From positions 598,501 to 662,500 of the forward strand of contig JASJOG010000045.1 in the NCBI GenBank assembly GCA_030142905.1: DNA of 64,000 nt, in the 5' to 3' direction. The DNA comes from Heliopora coerulea (lineage: Eukaryota > Cnidaria > Anthozoa > Scleralcyonacea > Helioporidae). Made by a program: the position numbers and the translations under genes. The notes beneath the pieces are model-generated. The model worked only from the letters and a program-made list of their open reading frames with translations, was not told where the DNA came from and did no database searches. Positions 45,894 to 57,900 of this stretch are shown piece by piece. Positions within the stretch are counted from its first letter, which is position 1. Each line of letters begins with the position of its first letter.

Positions 45894-46072
45894 ACTCGTA
45901 TAAATGGTCTATCATGAAGTTGTTCGCGACTGAAATAAGCTGCGGTTAATTTAAGTCGCGAAAATAAAGCCGTTTATACAAGAGAAAAAAGCCCCCAACA
46001 CTCGTACAAATGGCCTGAAGGTGAAGCTGTCCGCGAAGAAAATAAGCAGCAGCTAATTTAAGTCTCGAAAAT
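45894..46072. repeat. Diverged tandem repeat, two units
   Basis: ACTCGTATAAATGGTCTATC at 45894 and ACTCGTACAAATGGCCTGAA at about 46000 each lead into a GCGA-GAAATAAGC segment and TAATTTAAGTCGCGAAAAT-like sequence. Spacing is about 106 bp. CCGTTTATAC/GTAAACGG arms nearby suggest a MITE origin. Confidence 0.55.
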
Positions 46073-46413
46073 GCTCGTACAAAATGCACTCTACGTGGGT
46101 CATTTTCTTTCATACGAACGGCCTTATTGCCTTTATATATATAAATGCACTGTTCGGGGCTAATTTTAGCTGCGGAGGATCTTGCATGTAAACGGCTCTA
46201 ATAGAATCGTTCCCTTCATTTAGTTTAAGAGACAGGATATGTACAAAAATTTCCGCAGCCCTGTGAATACAAGGAGTTTGTACGCGGCTTATATAGAGAA
46301 TGTAGCTCAGCAAGCTTGCAGAGCACCATGGGCAGTAGAAATGTAATTCCTGGTGGATTGTTTGATGCACCTGCCTTGGATTGTTCGATATCTTTTTCTT
46401 GCTCGACAGGGTT

Positions 46414-49400
46414 TTATTCAGCATCGAAACCTTGTTCCGTCGCACCAGCATTAACGGCATCCGCGAGATTCTCTTCACCACTCTGTAGACGGGATCCTTG
46501 GGGAAAATTATAAAAATTATAATACGAAGAAACTTAAACTGAGGCGTTAAATCAGGTTTATGTTTGCCTCGATTACCACTCACGAGTTACTTATTAAATA
46601 CATTTTCTGGAAGAAAACATCCGTCTTAAAATCTTCCTGGCAAAGTTGACTGTCGTAGATCCATGGCAGACCACAGTAATTTAATTGGAAAATAGGGCTA
46701 TAGTGAAAGTGATCCTCTTAAGTTTGTCCTGATCTGGAAGCGTTTTACAGATTATTCTATTGGTGGTGAGGCGGTAAACTGCCAAAATATGGTGGGAAAA
46801 ATCCTTCACTTTTGAGCACAACCATTTCAACAAAAAGAAAATATTAATTTTGTAAATATGAGGCAATTGTATCGCATTTTACGATTTTCAAAGTTAGATT
46901 TGGCACCCAGAATGAAATGAAAGAAGACTAAACCAATAAACTCTATATAACTACATTGTAGGATAACACACCGGAGGAAGAACTGCCAAAACGATGGCGT
47001 CATTTATAGGTCTTTGTGTCCGTAGTAGAGATCACTAAAATTTACATATAAAAGGACTGTCGGCGATTTATGAGTCCAGTTAGTGAAATTTTTTCAAAAT
47101 TTAATACACATACATATTGTTTTTCTTACTTTACACGGTAAATGAATCGAATCAAGAACTGCATGCTATACTCACGAATTAACTCAACAATAGCTCTTTG
47201 TGTTCGTCTTTCTAGTTTTTCCAATTTCTTCGCGACATCTCGCTTCAGGTCCCTTTACAAAAGACAGAGTTTTTCTCGTTTTTTTTTGTTTTGTTTTTTT
47301 TTTTAAACTATGGTAAATATAAATGAAAGTAAAAACAATAGGGCTGGGCCTTCCACCGTCAAGAGTCCGACCGGACCGTAGGAATGATTTCTTGTAAGTC
47401 TCGACTTGGAGACCCTACTCTACTGGTTTTGGGGACGGGAAGCTTCCATCAATCACTTCACATGGCTTTAATTACTGACTCAAAGGCGTGCGTCTATCGA
47501 ATCCTACGTCCTAATTGTTAGCTTAGAGCCCTAGGGCTTGGTTCAAGACCCTTCTCGCAGACACAGGGCTCTCATTTCTCATCATCAAGATTTTGAAGCT
47601 TCAATCTTTAGTAGTTACTTGCCCAAGACCTTATACGCACATGTTCTGGTACTGCCTTGTGGTAAGTATTCACATTTTCTCCACTTAGTTGTTCATGGGT
47701 TATCCATATTTTAATGGCTTCAATCTTTAGTTGTTACTTGCCCAAGACCTTAAACGCACATGTTCAGGTACTACCTTGTGGTAAGCATTCACATTTTCTC
47801 CGCTTAGTTGTTCATGGGTTGTACAGTAATTACCGCTTGAAAAAATCTCTAAATTCCAGTTACACATATTCCCTTGTAGTGTATATACGTTACTCTATTT
47901 TAACCCTTTGACGGCTCCCAGACTGCTAAATAGAATCGTCTGGCGTTAATCAAGTATCACCGGAAATGTTTACCATACTGCCCTATTTTTACTACAGCTA
48001 TAATGTAAAACCCAGGGAGATACTTTCCTCAAGGACCTTGCCCTCAGTTAATACACGTAATTCTGCTGCAGTATAATTTTTACCATCAGAACTTTGAAAT
48101 GAGTTCATGTTTGACATTAGGAATGTGATAATTGTACAGAATGTGCCTTGGTGAGGTTTCCAGTTTAATAGTACTTCCTTTACATCTGCAAACCTGTCTT
48201 TGATTAGTGAAGTGCTACCAGTAAATTCAGTAGCAAGTGAAGAATTTTGCCCACTAACAGGGAATTTTGCAATCTCTGATGCCCTATGAGTACACTGTCA
48301 TAGACCACAAGTACTGAACAATTTACTAATTCTGATCAACCTCTCTTAAATTGTACATTTGGTTTCAGGATTATGCAGTATAACTAAAAAATAAATGTGA
48401 GGAGTTATTACAAATTTCAATCAACTATTAGGGGTATGGCCTTCTCCTGATGTATATAAGCTGTCTGTGAGGGAATGTGGGACTAAAGGTTAAAGAAATT
48501 GAGAGAAAAAAAGAACATGAGAAATGGAAATGAGCAAAGGAGAGAAACAGATGGGGACCAAATAAAAATAGAAAGAAGGGATAGGGGTGCAGAAGAGGGA
48601 AGGAAAGTGGAGATGAGAGAAAGAACTTGGGGGATGGAAACCAAGAGGGAGAGTAAAAAAGGTTGGGATAGAAAGAAATTAGCATTCTTACCAGTCAGGT
48701 TTTCGAGGAGCAAGGTTGGTTAATTCCTTAAAATACAAACAAACAGACCATACATGTAGATTAATTGTAAAAACAAACAGCAAGGGTCCATATACCCTGT
48801 TCTGCACAGTGTAATCCCTGAGATAAAATGCAAGCAAAAAGGTTTTGATAAAAGTATTTTACAAGTAAGAAAAGTTATTTGAAAAAATTCTAAGAATAGG
48901 TCATGGTTTTAACATGTGGAAGTAAGATCATGATGACCAGTGCATGGTGTCTAATTTTCCACTTCACATGTATGTATGATACAATACATACCACTTCATT
49001 TACAACATTGTCAGACTTTGCTTTCTCTAAATGATCTTTGACTTCTTCTTCAACTAATGAAAAGAACATTATGATTTCTTCATATTTTTATACTTGAGGA
49101 ATTATTAGTCAAAAACATTTTTGACCATTCATAATTTGCTTATAAGAAAATGTTTACATGTATATAAGGAACTGAATTATGAGTATACTTTTTGAGAGCA
49201 TTTTATTTAGTTATGGGATTTGTACTAACATTTCATCCGACTGGAGAGTCACAAAATTAATACAACAAACATTGAGATGTCACAAAAGAATTATCATTTG
49301 GAAAAATATAGTATACAGTACAATAACAGCTTCACAAAGTAGGTTAATTTTAAATATTTGAATATGAGAATGAAATTCCATTGAAGTTGTAATGAATTGG

Positions 49401-51752
49401 GAATATTGTGTTAACTTTATAGCTCTTAAACTCTTCTGAGCAGTCTACTCACTTTTTAACCTTTAAACAACCAAAAATATTCCACTTACTAGATGCTACA
49501 TAGCTGTGAAACTGTGAAAATGCTCTTGACAATGTACTGTATGCAAGTACAATAGGATGGGATTTGAAATACATGTATTCTGTGGCTTCAAATTATTCAC
49601 TCCTTTTGTTTTGAATGAAAATCTCTATTATACAGTAAAAGCACATTCCCACTGTTCCCTAGTGTTTGATTAAACTCCTGATTACCATTAAATTAATGCA
49701 ATATAAAACATCAAATTACATTGAAACTATAAAAGTTATACTACATATCTGGGCCATAAATTTGTTTGAGGCTAACATGATTTGTTATCAGCCCTCAAAA
49801 TTATCTAGAGTATTATATGAGAGGGTTATTTGATAATTGGCTATGTACAGTATACTGATGATAATAGAAATACCAGTTGTGAATACCTGATAATGGTTTG
49901 GTGTTTGGAAGCCTTTTGTCTTTTAATGTTTCATCTTTTGGTTGATAGTTTCTAAACTTAACAACCTTTCCAGGTGACCTAAAGATAAGATAAGATAGTA
50001 GCCAGTTCACTTGATGCCTCCCCTCTAGTACTGATATTCTGGTACTGTACTAGCCAAAATTAAAAAGAAAATACTCTCTTTGGCAGGAATGGCCTGAAAG
50101 CTGTTTTCACTTATCCTAAAAAACTGGCTGTAACATACAGAAGGCCAACAAGACAATTGGTCACCAACTCTTTTTGACCAACCAGCCAATGGACAAACTA
50201 ACCAGAGATCAGCAGAGAATTTTAGCCAATTTGATCAAGAATTGTAAACTGTAATAATTTAATAACAATCTAAAACAAATAAAATGTAAACCAATATATA
50301 AGTTTCTTTATCTTATCCTGTATTATGCTGGATATTAAAAAAATTCTGAAAAAACTCTATCAGATACCACTTCATTATTTACCCGGATTTTGTAATACAA
50401 ACAATAAATACAGGAACATGACAAAATTAGAAGTCATCTTGGTTATTCTTGTCAGGGACAAAGGTTTTGAAATAAATTAAATTAAAAAAAATCCCAGATT
50501 GAAGTGTACATGTAAGATGACTAGCTGAAGGCTGACAGTTGCAACAGGACTATCTGGGACATTGAATAATATTATTTCTTTAGAAAAAGGAATTTTTCCC
50601 AGTTCCAGTTTAACCTTGTTTTTTCATTGACTAATTTCAACTATAAGTTCCTTTTATTGAAAATGAAACTAGTTCCAATTTATTCCAATCTGTGATAAGA
50701 AATTTATCTTGCTATTGCTTTTAGTGAATTTGCACGATTTCAAAAATCAAAGATAATTTCCACCTAGCACATGAAAAGACCTTATAAATGTCTCTATAGT
50801 GCTCAGCTTTATGCAATCTCAAAAACACAACAAGTCATTTGCATTAAGTAAACTTTGCACTTTGCAGACACTACAAGATCTTAAAATCCATCTATGACAA
50901 GAACTGAAATTTGAATTTTTGATTGATATCTGTATCATAATTTTCTGTGTGTTACTGTAACTGCAGTCTCAAAAGTAGATGAACATAACAAATACCAACA
51001 CCTCTGTAATGTCAAAGACTTTCTGATTTTATATCTGCAGCAACTGAATAATTCCATGATTCATGTAGTACTGAAAGAACCATTCTTTAGTCTCAATACG
51101 GAAAAAAGCACTGATATTTCAGTGGATCAAAACCTTGCTGTAACTATCAGATGAAAGGACGTGGCCATAGTAATGAGTCAGGAAAGTATAGAGTAAAGGG
51201 GTGCAGAAGATACTGTAAAATAAGAGGCTCTCTTTGAATGCTTAGAGAAAGAAAAAAATTACTCCTGAACTGTCATGAGGACTGATTGGTCTAGCCACGG
51301 ACGGGGTTGCCGCCGTGGTGGGAGTTAATTCTGGAGTACTTTACTGTACTATAGCCACCAAGGTGTTAAAAAATTGGCTACATTTTTTCGCAAGTCAGGG
51401 CCAACCCAGTCTACATCTTCGTCAATAAAATATTTAGACTTACCCAGATTCAGGATTCTTTTCAAGCTCTCTTTTCTCTCCTCGGTTATCCTGCATCGAT
51501 GACAACAAACTGAATTACTTGTATGATTCTGATACTCAATCATTTCTTGACCATAATTACATGTAAAATATTCCTTAGAGTTGAAGTCATTATTGTGGCG
51601 AATCTGCTCATAAAATCAATATCGAAAAAAACGAGATGATCAAATAGTACCTGGGATACGTTTGAAGACGCTAAAGTGCTTTTCTCCCGCAATGCTTTAA
51701 GTTTTTCTCGTCTTTTCAAAGCTTCCTGTTCAAGAGACGATTCTGCCGCCAT
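46414..51752 (-). CDS. CCDC12: Coiled-coil domain-containing protein 12 (complete, 7 coding exons)
   Basis: Spliceosome-associated protein of the human CCDC12 / yeast Cwf18 family, found in catalytic-stage spliceosomes in the nucleus. Minus-strand exons: 51752-51651, 51490-51444, 49978-49887, 49053-48992, 48726-48692, 47252-47176, 46496-46414. All are GT/AG with matching phase; the sum is 498 nt, or 165 aa plus TAA, against 166 aa in human. Exon 1: EQEALKRREKLKALREK. Exon 3: KFRNYQPKDETLKDKRLP. Exon 4: acidic EEEVKDHLEKAKSD. Exon 5 (35 nt): LTNLAPRKPDW. Exon 6: DLKRDVAKKLEKLERRTQRA. Exon 7: RLQSGEENLADAV. These blocks are collinear with the family along its whole length. The start codon lies 149 bp from the divergent TTC21B start. 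Confidence 0.96.
47598..47821. repeat. Tandem duplication, 119-bp unit, two copies
   Basis: GCTTCAATCTTTAGTAGTTA at 47598 recurs at 47717. The copies match through CTTGCCCAAGACCTTA, GGTACTGCCTTGTGGTAAG and TTAGTTGTTCATGGGTT, with only scattered substitutions. It lies in the CCDC12 intron between exons 5 and 6. Confidence 0.88.
47901..47965. repeat. Fragment of the dispersed CGTCTGGCGTTA repeat
   Basis: TTTAACCCTTTGACGGC followed by AGAATCGTCTGGCGTTAATC; same family as 44175-44275. Confidence 0.55.
48495..48690. repeat. Polypurine tract next to CCDC12 exon 5
   Basis: About 190 bp of mostly A and G on the plus strand, so the CCDC12 pre-mRNA is pyrimidine-rich starting within about 20 nt of the donor of the 35-nt exon 5. 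Open frames in it are low complexity. Confidence 0.75.
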
Positions 51753-51901
51753 TTTGAAAAGTGACCAGAGAGTTTAATAACAGTAGTTCTCAGTTTTCTA
51801 GGTCACTGTTTACAGCGCGGCTTTGGTTGCTGTGCAATGTCGTACGATAGCTTGCACACTCAGATGCGAAACTTCTAATATTTTAAAGGTTTTATTGAAA
51901 T
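51753..51901. promoter_or_regulatory. Presumed bidirectional promoter of CCDC12 and TTC21B
   Basis: The 149 bp lie between the divergent start codons at 51752 (minus) and 51902 (plus), so both 5' UTRs and the shared promoter must fit here unless upstream non-coding exons exist. The segment is locally GC-richer (ACAGCGCGGCTTTGG) than its flanks and has no obvious TATA box at a suitable place. TTGCTGTGCAA at 51827-51837 is a weak, half-matching resemblance to the RFX X-box used by ciliary genes. Confidence 0.7.
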
Positions 51902-54900
51902 ATGGCATCTACAGATAATTTAATACTGGTTAGTGACATTCAAGATTCCTAATAAATGAATTGGAACTCATGGTTTTGTTATTTAGGTGTTTTTTTCCTC
52001 GACATTTTTAGGGTAGTATAAATTATTATTGCCAAGCCAAATATTATCGTCACCTCCAAAATGTTTGTCTTGATGGACTACGTAAACACGGCAGTGATCC
52101 AGTTTTAATCTTTTGGAAAGCATTTGGGATCTTAATGGAAGGTACACTCTACAACTAAATATCTTACCGTTTTCTGGAATTTTTTAATGTTTTGTTTAAG
52201 TTGAATGTGAAAAATTTCTGGAGATTTCCCTGAACTGGACACCACGTAAGTCGTTTGACCTTATCAACCGTAGTAAAATTCAGTGGCGTATCCAGGATTC
52301 TCCTGAGGGATGAACGGGAGGCTTTGCCCGACCACAATGGCCAACAGCCAACCACAAAGAGCTGAAAGGCCAGTTAATTAACCCCGACGTGGTTTGGGCT
52401 AACTTTTGTGACTAATTCAAGAGAGAAGATCTCTTCAAATGAATGTAACATATGAGTAAATTTCTAATGCAGCTCACCACATGAAGAAGGGGGCATGGCA
52501 CCATAGCCCCCCACCCTAAATAGGCCAGTAGTAAAATTAAAAGATGTTGCCACAGAACTGAAGGAGTTACATGTACATGTAAATCTAAAATAACTACCCC
52601 TTGTTTTGAGATGATATCAAGAAAAACAAACTTAGAAAATTTTCTGGGATTACCCAGCCTTGACAACATGCTCAGAGGATGTACATGTACAGTGTACCAT
52701 GATGTGAAGTGTTTAACCAGTTGGGTTAGATCTGGCTTTTGGGCTGGGGATTGCATGCATAAAGGATTGATTGTTCAAAACCCATAAAGCTGATCTGCCA
52801 AACATTTCTCTTGAAACCCCAATAAATGACTTGCTATTCTAAGAATAGATTGAGATAGATTCAGTTTTACCATACATGCCAAGTGTTAGGAAGCAGGGGA
52901 GCTAGGGTATGTGTAGATCCCCCACTTAACTGATTAGTAATATTAAACTTAAAACTTATAATTGCCAGATGAGATCACTGCTGAATTAAACATTTTTCCT
53001 TAAAACCTTTAGAAAATCACAAATTTGACTTTGACCAACATTCTGGTTGTTGTTTTTTGTACTTCTTTAAGAAGGACAACTGGCCATTGGGATGTTTAAT
53101 TCACCTTTGGAGCACACTGTCAGATTCACCCATACTGAGATTGGCACCTCACTTGGCCCTCCCTCTTTTTTTGCCATCCCAATACCTTTGCATACGATAA
53201 TATGTGTTGTAGTAAATTAGCGTAAGTACTGGTCTAGGAATTAATAAACAGAAAAAAAGTACATGATAATTGTACATAATGGCTGTAATAAGCCATAAAA
53301 GTACAGTAAGAGGCTCTGCAAGGGTTAAAGTTTTACTCACATGGTTCAGAAGCCATGTTTTGTGATCAAAGTATTCTATATGTTATGGGTTTCATATACT
53401 GTTAACATTAATCTAGCTCTTACAAGTGCAAGTTGCAGAATAAACTTAAATTAGAGGTCACCAGATAGTGATTTTTGCTATTTGGCTGGGTGACAGATGG
53501 GGCTGGATTGTAAAAAAGCCCAGCTGGATATTGGATACTTTGTCTTCACTCATGTACATGTACCAGGTTTCCAGTGCCCAATAATATCACAAAATTAGTA
53601 TTGTTTTTCACAAGATCTCAGTAATTATGATTAAGTCAACCTTCTATGTTTGAGATATGTTATATTAATAACATATCTCATATTAATAACATGGCTGCAA
53701 TGGATTCAACCTATGATCTAGATTTTATGGTTCTGGTCAGGTTATCAGCTTAATCAAGTTTTTGGCACACATGTTACAGTAAAGTATCATTTCTCAGGTC
53801 TTACATGCCATCACAAAAGGCCTAGAGGGTAATTTTTTGTCAATACCATTTACATGGATTGTACATAGATTGGAGGGAGTAAATAATTAACAGTAATTTC
53901 TTGAGACATATAAAGTGGCTAAAACCACAGCTAGCATCTTGAAAACATGAGATTCAGTTTTAATCAAGATGATAAAGCAAATCAGTGATATTTCCACTTT
54001 ATTACAAAGTTATCATTAGACCATATGAATACTGTATTTATTCAATACCATATGTACATATATTGCCATTAATGCAATTATTATATTAATATTTTGGAAA
54101 TATACTGTAATATGCTCTAATTCACACTAGTCTTGATCAAATAAACTTTATCTATGCAGTAGTTGAAATAATGTAATTCCATTGTGTCTGTTGCTGTCTT
54201 ACCTGCAAACTTTATTCCAGTTTAACTTTGTAAGTGTGCACTAGGCAGGAAGAATTGTCTCCATGTACATGTAAGAACCAGACTGTTTCACAAGTACTGT
54301 AAAATCTAGCAAATTCTTCCCCACCAATCATTACCAGTATCAATTTAAAAAAGTCATCTGATGGCAGTAATTATTAAAAAGCTTATTAAGATGTCCTGTG
54401 ATGGATATGGGCACATAAGGTGGTGCATAGATGTAGTGGTCTAGAAGGATGATCCAAAGATTTGACGAATGATCTACTTGAATATCAGCCAGAGCAATTG
54501 CTGAGGTGGCCATGGAGATCTACAAGTGGTGGGTGGAATTATTGCATTTCGTATGTGATAGCCAGCACAAATAAGTAAAGCCGATGGCCTATAATCATGG
54601 TTGTTGAGGGAGCCTGCTTGTCAGATAAAGAGTCCTTCAAGTATGGATTCCTTTATTTGAGGTAGCCAATCAAGGTCATAACTGGACATCTGGAGTGGCT
54701 TGAGTGTCCAAGGTGGATCAAACAGCTGCACACTGATGAAGAAGTTGATTTTGGTGCAACTGCAGTTTAATAGACACCAGTATGACTTCAGTGACTATAC
54801 TGCAGGCTCACTAATCCTATTACAAAGCCTAACCCTGGCTCTGACCAGTCAGTGACACACTAGTGTCTGCTAAACTGCAGTCTACCATCAATTCTAGATG

Positions 54901-57900
54901 TGTTAAGGCAATGAATCAAAATAGGTATAAAAGGCTCAGAGGTTGATGAACTGCAAGAAACCAACATTTTGAATGAAGGCCCTTTGTCAGGGAGGGCTGC
55001 TTTGTTTCTTTATTAGAGAGGGCTCTATCACTCTTCCACTAAGAGCCTTTGCCCAGAATGTTTTACTCTGCAGAAACTTTAATTTCAGCAACTCATTGAC
55101 TTTTTAGCTTTTTTACATAATCATTGATAAATACACAAAGACATCAACTAGGCACTAGTTACTGTAGTGGTCAAATGCAGAAACATACAGTATATAAATT
55201 GGTTGACACAAAAAAAACTCAAAAAAGCTCATGCTGCATGCCAGCTACAACATCATGTGGTCAAACATGGAAGGAGGGAAACATTTAGGAGTGACTTGAA
55301 CAAGATGGTTATTTACAGGCGAACATGAGGAGTTTGATAATGTGCTGGAATGCCACATCCCACAAGTTGGCCTTGCCCAGTGCCTGCAGGCACAGAATCT
55401 GGGATATATAACCTTTTTTCTCTGATGCTGCCACACATGTCATTCTAAGAAATTAAGCAGGCTTCATGTAGTCTTTAGCATTACTATTTCTACTTTTTAA
55501 ATTGAGTGGAAACTATGTATGTTTCTTCCACAGATAGTGATTAAAGACAAACTAAAAGATGAGGAGAAAACATAACTTATGTAAAAGCATAACACACACT
55601 GTAATCTCTGCAGTCCATGCAGTGGCATTATATTACCTAATTGACGTTTAACTAAACCATTTTAGTTTCACCTTTAAACAGAGAAATGGTATTATTTTAA
55701 ATAACAGTTTGCGGTTGGTTAATTACTTAAAGTAAAACGACTCCTAACAATTTCTTCTCTAAGCTTAGATAAACCATCACTAATATGGGCAAAATTCACT
55801 AGAAGTGATTGATCTGTGGCACACTGATGTTATCTATCCTGGCTGATTACTCATGATTCACTCCCAGAGCCAAATTCTTTTACTCATGTCAATACAGAAT
55901 TACTAAATATTGAAGATTCGACATGTATTTAGGCCAATGATTGATCGAGGAAAGGGGACCATGGATTTTGATTTTCTTCATTTGCTGAGGTAGAATTTTG
56001 TAATAAAGCGTCTGCTGACAGCAAGCAGCAGGTTTTTCTCATCTTGAAACATTGCCTGAGGAAGCAATAAACGGAACATTTGGAGAATGAAGCCCTGCAA
56101 TCGTCCTTCCATGTCTCCACACGCACCTGAAGCACGTATTGTAAGCACCGGTGGATCTAGGATTGCCTGTTGCGAAGGCAGATCTGAAGTGAAGCACTAG
56201 TAAGCGGTCGACTATGGATAACCTCCTACAGTTTTCAAAATTTCCGTAAACCTAATAAGTTTCAGGAGTGCTGTACTGCAAGTGTAGTTTAGCGGACGCC
56301 ACATTCTGTGGCGGACGCACCTCGCCGCTGACCTATGCACTCCGGTCAACAACGAATATTACGAACTTTTCGCGGGAAATTAAAATGCAGCCATGACCAC
56401 AGTAGAACCTGAAAATGCTTAAGGGCTGTTTACACGGGTGATTTTTGCTGCCATTTTTAGCGCCCTGACAAATGTAATCGAGTGGATTGATTTGCGGATC
56501 ATTTGTCCAAACTGAAGTTATCATTTCATAATACCCTGAGGATGATTCTGAAATACTGTACAGTACTTTGGTGAGTAGTTTACTCAATCGCATGCTTCAG
56601 GATGAGAAAAATCGCAAGAAGAATCGCCCGTGTTTGTGTAGTTTAAAAGTACCCAGTCTAGGACTAGTAAAACAGAATTAGGTTCATGAGCCTCCTGGGG
56701 ACGTTGACGAGTAACTGCAATCGACAGTAACATCATCAAACACCACCACTAGGGAGAATGTTTCGCTACAGATAAAGAATAGTAATTTTGGTAACGCTTT
56801 CTCCTTAGAAATTCCAGTAATAATGTTCACTAACAAATTGTAAGTAATATAGCGCGTAATGGTATCACCGTCGACTGATTTTGGCGCTGACCTTACTCAT
56901 TGGCCTGCAAGCGCTTTTGTCCGACAATCGTCATTCGTCAGCGATTAACGTTAGTTCAATATCCTGCTGACAACTAACCAAATATTCACATCCTCACTTC
57001 AGCACATCAGATAATACGTTTCCACAATTTATCGCGACGCTAAGAGTGGTTTGATACTCACAAATCAAAGCTGGCCAGATTGTGATACTGTCTTATGGCC
57101 AATTATGGAACTGCAGCTATGGGAGGGGCTTGAACCCCCCGGAGCCCCCTCTTTGGCTACACCACTGGCTTATACCCTGAGAAATACTATTCTTGGTACT
57201 TGATGCCGTGTCAGTAAGAACTTTAAAAATTCGTTACAAGTGGAATCTCAAGTTAAAGGACTGAATCTAATGCAACCAAGACCCATGACTGGAACCATTC
57301 CTGCGCATTGCGAACCGATTTTGCCAAACTGTTTTAAGGAAGTAAAATTTTCTCCAAGGCATTTGCCCGAGCGAGCTGTATTAATTTGTTAATATTGTCA
57401 CACCAAGTAATGGAAAATTTAGTCACTCAGTTCAATATGATTATTTTGCACTCGGGTCTACCAACTGCAATCTTGGGACTCTACTTGCCAAGGACTCCCA
57501 GTCTGACGTTTGAGCCCGTGAGCCCGCTTTATCAGATGTTCTACTGTCCCAGCGTCCTCTATTCTTATTGGACCTTTGGCACATATCATGCATGTAAAGA
57601 GAACGTGACCTTGGCCTGATTTTTATATTCTTAGGCCGGGTTTTCACTAGAGACATAAACAAAAGCTTAACGACATACGCAAACGCAGTGAGCACATTAC
57701 GGTCAACTGAACTCTTTGTACTTCCCCAATACCAAGGAATTAACCAACCATGAAGTACCCACTGCGTTTGCGTATGTCGTTATGCTTACGCTGATGTCGC
57801 TAGTGAGCTGTACCTAGGTAGTAATTCGCCCTGGGCAAATTCTGTTGAAGGCACCCCCTTGAGCCTCTCTAACGCACCCCAAGCTCCTTACTGTATATTA

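Noticed and set aside
46110..46583. 157-codon minus-strand open frame
   Set aside because: It overlaps the last CCDC12 exon in another frame; the correct frame (RLQSGEENLADAV) is spliced from 47176 and stops at 46414.
51349..51543. 64-codon minus-strand frame near CCDC12 exon 2
   Set aside because: The true exon 2 (51490-51444) uses a different frame (DNRGEKRELEKN) that joins exons 1 and 3 in phase.
51825..51837. RFX X-box in the CCDC12-TTC21B promoter
   Set aside because: GGTTGCTGTGCAA matches only one half of the X-box well; reported as a weak resemblance, not a site.
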